The translations under genes and the position numbers were made by a program. DNA of 18,474 bases. It comes from Sedimentisphaerales bacterium (GTDB taxonomy: Bacteria; Planctomycetota; Phycisphaerae; Sedimentisphaerales; SG8-4). This document shows positions 17,301 through 18,474 of the stretch, one piece after another; the first letter of the stretch is position 1; each line of letters begins with the position of its first letter. The DNA is taken from the NCBI GenBank assembly GCA_016928975.1, contig JAFGJR010000135.1:1-18474 (forward strand), written 5' to 3'. The notes beneath the pieces are model-generated. The model ran no database searches. It was not told the DNA's origin and saw only the letters and a program-made list of their open reading frames with translations.

Positions 17301-17896
17301 GGTGCGCCCTGTTCTACCGACGTGTCGCCGGGAGTCACGGTGACGCCGGAGCCTCTCGACACCAGCACGCCTTTGTGGTCGCGAGGCAACAGCGACGTGA
17401 GCGGCAGCATCTGCGACAGGACGACGAACAGCAGAAGCAGCGCCGCCATCCGGCCCAGGCCTGCCAGGATCAGCCTGCCTGTGGAGATGCTCTGGAACCA
17501 GTCATGACCGGCTGCATGTGCGACCGCCTCCGAGATGACTCGCTGCTGGAGGTAACCCATTTGTCCGTCGGGGTACTGTGGTTCCTGCTCGATAGCGGCC
17601 AGCAGCAGGGCCTGCAAATCCGGATACTGTTTCTCGATCATTCTCGCCAGGAGCCGATAATCCGGCTGCAGGCGGCGGGACCTGCGGACGATCCAGGCCG
17701 TCGCCAGAGCCGCGACAATGGTCAGGCCTGCGGCGATCCTCGATAATGACCAGCCCCATAGCCAGGCTGCGCCCAACAGGCCTACGCCGATGAGAGCACA
17801 AATCAGCCAGCAGATCGACAGTCGCTGAGCCAGATGCAGGCGCCTTCGCCGGTCTACCATCGGTTGGAGTTGTCTGCGAAGAGCTTGCTCGATCAT
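14330..17896 (-). CDS. DUF4175-like membrane-anchored coiled-coil protein
   Basis: This protein has 1188 residues from ATG 17896, which overlaps the previous stop as ATGA and has GGGGAGGAG 5 nt upstream. An in-frame start at 17998 lies inside the upstream gene and is rejected. Membrane segments are at 27-48, 52-70 and 141-164. The stretch LLARMIEKQYPDLQALLLAAIEQ (82-104) is typical of the family. Residues about 175-490 are beta-rich, with Ig-like pieces ending DQLLTYYFWADDIGPDG. Residues about 500-975 are a very long Gln-, Arg- and Glu-rich coiled coil, starting with a DQQSQDRQNQQGNQQ low-complexity stretch. A Gly/Pro/Arg-rich linker (about 976-1060) and a helical tail follow. Family members sit in MoxR/VWA operons; they are presumed structural partners of the VWA proteins in the envelope, but no biochemical role is established to my knowledge. 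I infer a periplasmic coiled coil. Confidence 0.8.
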   Translation of the reverse strand: MIEQALRRQLQPMVDRRRRLHLAQRLSICWLICALIGVGLLGAAWLWGWSLSRIAAGLTIVAALATAWIVRRSRRLQPDYRLLARMIEKQYPDLQALLLAAIEQEPQYPDGQMGYLQQRVISEAVAHAAGHDWFQSISTGRLILAGLGRMAALLLLFVVLSQMLPLTSLLPRDHKGVLVSRGSGVTVTPGDTSVEQGAPVVILARFEGRVPSAVDLLFGEAGREPQRMTLTKSLDDPVFGGILPDVRSNLLYHVEYAGERTRDYTIRVYQCPELVRADAKIVYPAYTNLPAKTIQDTRHVSAVEGSEVTLIFTLNKPVVSARLAPKTGIALGLAVDSRDPNVLTASTIASQSQRYELHLTDAQGRSNKLPPRFSIDVQKNVTPELTPVFPGGDVVISPLEEISLEAEVADDYGVTGYGVSYTLVGTESRDLVLSDAQTPKDNPQIQYLLAMEDLKAEPDQLLTYYFWADDIGPDGRLRRTTSDMYFAEVRPFDEIFRESGSFQDQQSQDRQNQQGNQQDRPGEQLAQLQKQIISATWNIKQQADRSGGLEGRKEDLDVVRQSQAGALEQAGEALSEAEDPAAMKALQTASGHMETALDHLNKASESSSSAELTGALAGEQSAYQELLKLRQREHQVAQGRSSGRAANANSQHFQQQLQQLQLTQRENRYETQRLAQSREQSGRSEDLQMLNRLRDLARRQNEMSDRLREAQAALRQAQNEQQRQQTLRDLQRLRDEQLEALRDTDELRQQMDSPQNRRRTADAGQRLDDSRSGIRESAEALEQGMLSRAITSATRAQRQLEQMRDEFQRRTSSEFSDQMRTMREEAQRLDRRQEEISQELGQQLEARQKTLSGPDANRDLADRVDQQRENMNKLMDQMKDVSEQAENSEPLLSKGLYDTLRNATTENLDRSLEMTRELLRRDLLPQAQDFERRARDGIDEIRQGVEEAARNVLGDEADSLRLARQQIEELIRQLNEEMAGAGGARRQGGEPNASTVHANDDSPQTQLGTQPADRESDFGDRRGRAQGPAPTNRAQRQAPDRGGRVDPTGRGGIAPATDDSVSTGPWEDSGNRGPLTGEDFRRWSDGLRDVEEMLTEQALRDEAARIRDRARAVRAEFKRHGTQPQWDLVRTQIAEPLTELQQRVEKRLAQLQSDETMAPIDGDPVPDRFADLVRAYFESLGQEERGGN
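14805..14830. repeat. GC-rich hairpin element inside the DUF4175-like gene
   Basis: GTAGG at 14805-14809 leads into a perfect 7-bp stem, GGGCGGG (14809-14815) and CCCGCCC (14824-14830), with an 8-nt loop. It resembles the hairpins at 11720-11780. On the minus strand it codes in frame for part of the Gly/Pro/Arg-rich linker (GRAQGPAPT region). Confidence 0.5.
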
Positions 17897-18474
17897 GTCT
17901 GCTCCTCCCCGGAAGCCGGACCGGGGCGGGTGAGCCAGCCGCCCAGGCAAACTTCCGCCAAGAGCATCACCAGAGTTGCGATCAGTACCCATCGCCACAG
18001 CTTCTGCTGCGACTCCATCTCCGCGAAGCTGCTTCGCTGGACTCGTCGCTCGCCTTGCGTGGCCGCGACAGCGGACGTCGTCTTGAGGGGAATGCCTCTT
18101 CTTTCGAACTCCTCCACAGGCAGGGCGTCGGTTCGACTCTCACTGGCCGGCAGGTTCACGGCGAAGGATCGCGGATTGGCGCTGCGAGTCGAATCCGCGA
18201 TCCCCAATCGCGAATCCGAAATCGAGTAGATGCCGGGCAGATCCGTCTGCGCAAAGGCTCGCTGGTCAACGTTGATGGGCACGAGGGAGCCGTCCGGTCG
18301 GTGAATGGTCACGCGGCTCGAGGTGGAGGCGGTCTGCTCGGGAATGGATACGGGGTCACCGACGAAGTACTGTGGCTGATAGCCGGCAAACGCTCCACCG
18401 TATTCGAGGGCCGAATACAACAGCGGGACGAACTTGGACGAAAGCGCCAGGTCGCTATCCGAAGGATGCCACCC
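17893..18474 (-). CDS. BatA-type VWA membrane protein, C-terminal part (N-terminus off right edge)
   Basis: The frame stays open to base 18474, so only the last 193 residues are visible; a TTG at 18420 is internal. The visible start WHPSDSDLALSSKFVPLLYS followed by YGG fits the periplasmic portion of planctomycete BatA/VWA proteins. Next come a beta-rich segment (FVGDPVSIPE, TIHRPDGSLVPI), the stretch FAVNLPASESRTDALPVEEFERRGI, a helix (SSFAEMESQQKLWR), one membrane helix (WVLIATLVMLLAEVCLGGWL, about 160-179) and a short polar tail. The VWA domain would lie beyond the edge. Its stop overlaps the next start as ATGA, which implies translational coupling with the DUF4175-like gene. A 12-bp inverted repeat lies inside the coding region at 18166-18203. 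The family call is from pattern recognition of the C-terminus only. Confidence 0.7.
   Translation of the reverse strand, partial: GWHPSDSDLALSSKFVPLLYSALEYGGAFAGYQPQYFVGDPVSIPEQTASTSSRVTIHRPDGSLVPINVDQRAFAQTDLPGIYSISDSRLGIADSTRSANPRSFAVNLPASESRTDALPVEEFERRGIPLKTTSAVAATQGERRVQRSSFAEMESQQKLWRWVLIATLVMLLAEVCLGGWLTRPGPASGEEQT
18166..18226. repeat. 12-bp inverted repeat plus 7-bp tandem array inside the BatA-type gene
   Basis: GGATCGCGGATT (18166-18177) and AATCCGCGATCC (18192-18203) are perfect inverted repeats around a 14-nt loop. From 18192 the sequence runs in heptamers: AATCCGC, GATCCCC, AATCGCG, AATCCGA, AATCGAG. AATCCGC is a rotation of the complement of GATTGCG, the unit at 11677, so the same heptamer family appears in the opposite orientation. 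It stays in frame and codes for ISDSRLGIADSTRSANPRS. Confidence 0.6.

Overview
The window is GC-rich, densely packed bacterial DNA. It most likely comes from a member of the Planctomycetota, perhaps the Phycisphaerae. That placement is inferred from gene content: a BatA-type VWA protein, a very large membrane-anchored coiled-coil protein (DUF4175-like), a second VWA protein and a caspase-fold protein sit together, next to a glycan-degradation cluster with large secreted enzymes. No rRNA, tRNA, CRISPR array, integrase or transposase was seen.

The left part (1-10718, plus strand) is one co-directional glycan catabolism cluster. It starts with the 3' part of a GH38-type (alpha-mannosidase-like) enzyme carrying an N-terminal PL4-like beta-sandwich. 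A sugar-porter MFS transporter follows. After a 271-nt gap with a good sigma70-type promoter comes a secreted six-hairpin (alpha/alpha toroid) protein. A DegT/StrS-family aminotransferase gene overlaps its end but has lost its central part, including the PLP-lysine region. A hydroxypyruvate-isomerase-like TIM-barrel protein and a Tat-exported NodB-type (CE4) deacetylase-like protein close the cluster. The enzymes would cut and trim a glycan outside the cytoplasm, the transporter would import the released sugar, and the isomerase would act inside. The substrate is not known.

The right part (10777-18474, minus strand, convergent to the first) is the 3' portion of an operon of the kind usually found behind a MoxR AAA ATPase and a DUF58 protein, which would lie beyond the right edge. 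In transcription order it holds the C-terminus of a BatA/VWA protein, a 1188-residue DUF4175-like protein with three membrane segments and a long coiled coil, a VWA plus GATase-like membrane protein with a TTG start, and a caspase-fold protein that lacks the expected cysteine and has two EF-hand-like loops. Two of the three junctions are 4-nt stop/start overlaps.

The most unusual feature is a set of short repeat-like tracts: degenerate 7-bp tandem arrays (AATCCGC and its complement) and small GC-rich hairpins. They occur inside all four minus-strand genes and in the one real gap of that operon, and I see none in the plus-strand cluster. They stay in frame and fall in linkers, loops or the signal peptide, so they look like domesticated repeat insertions.
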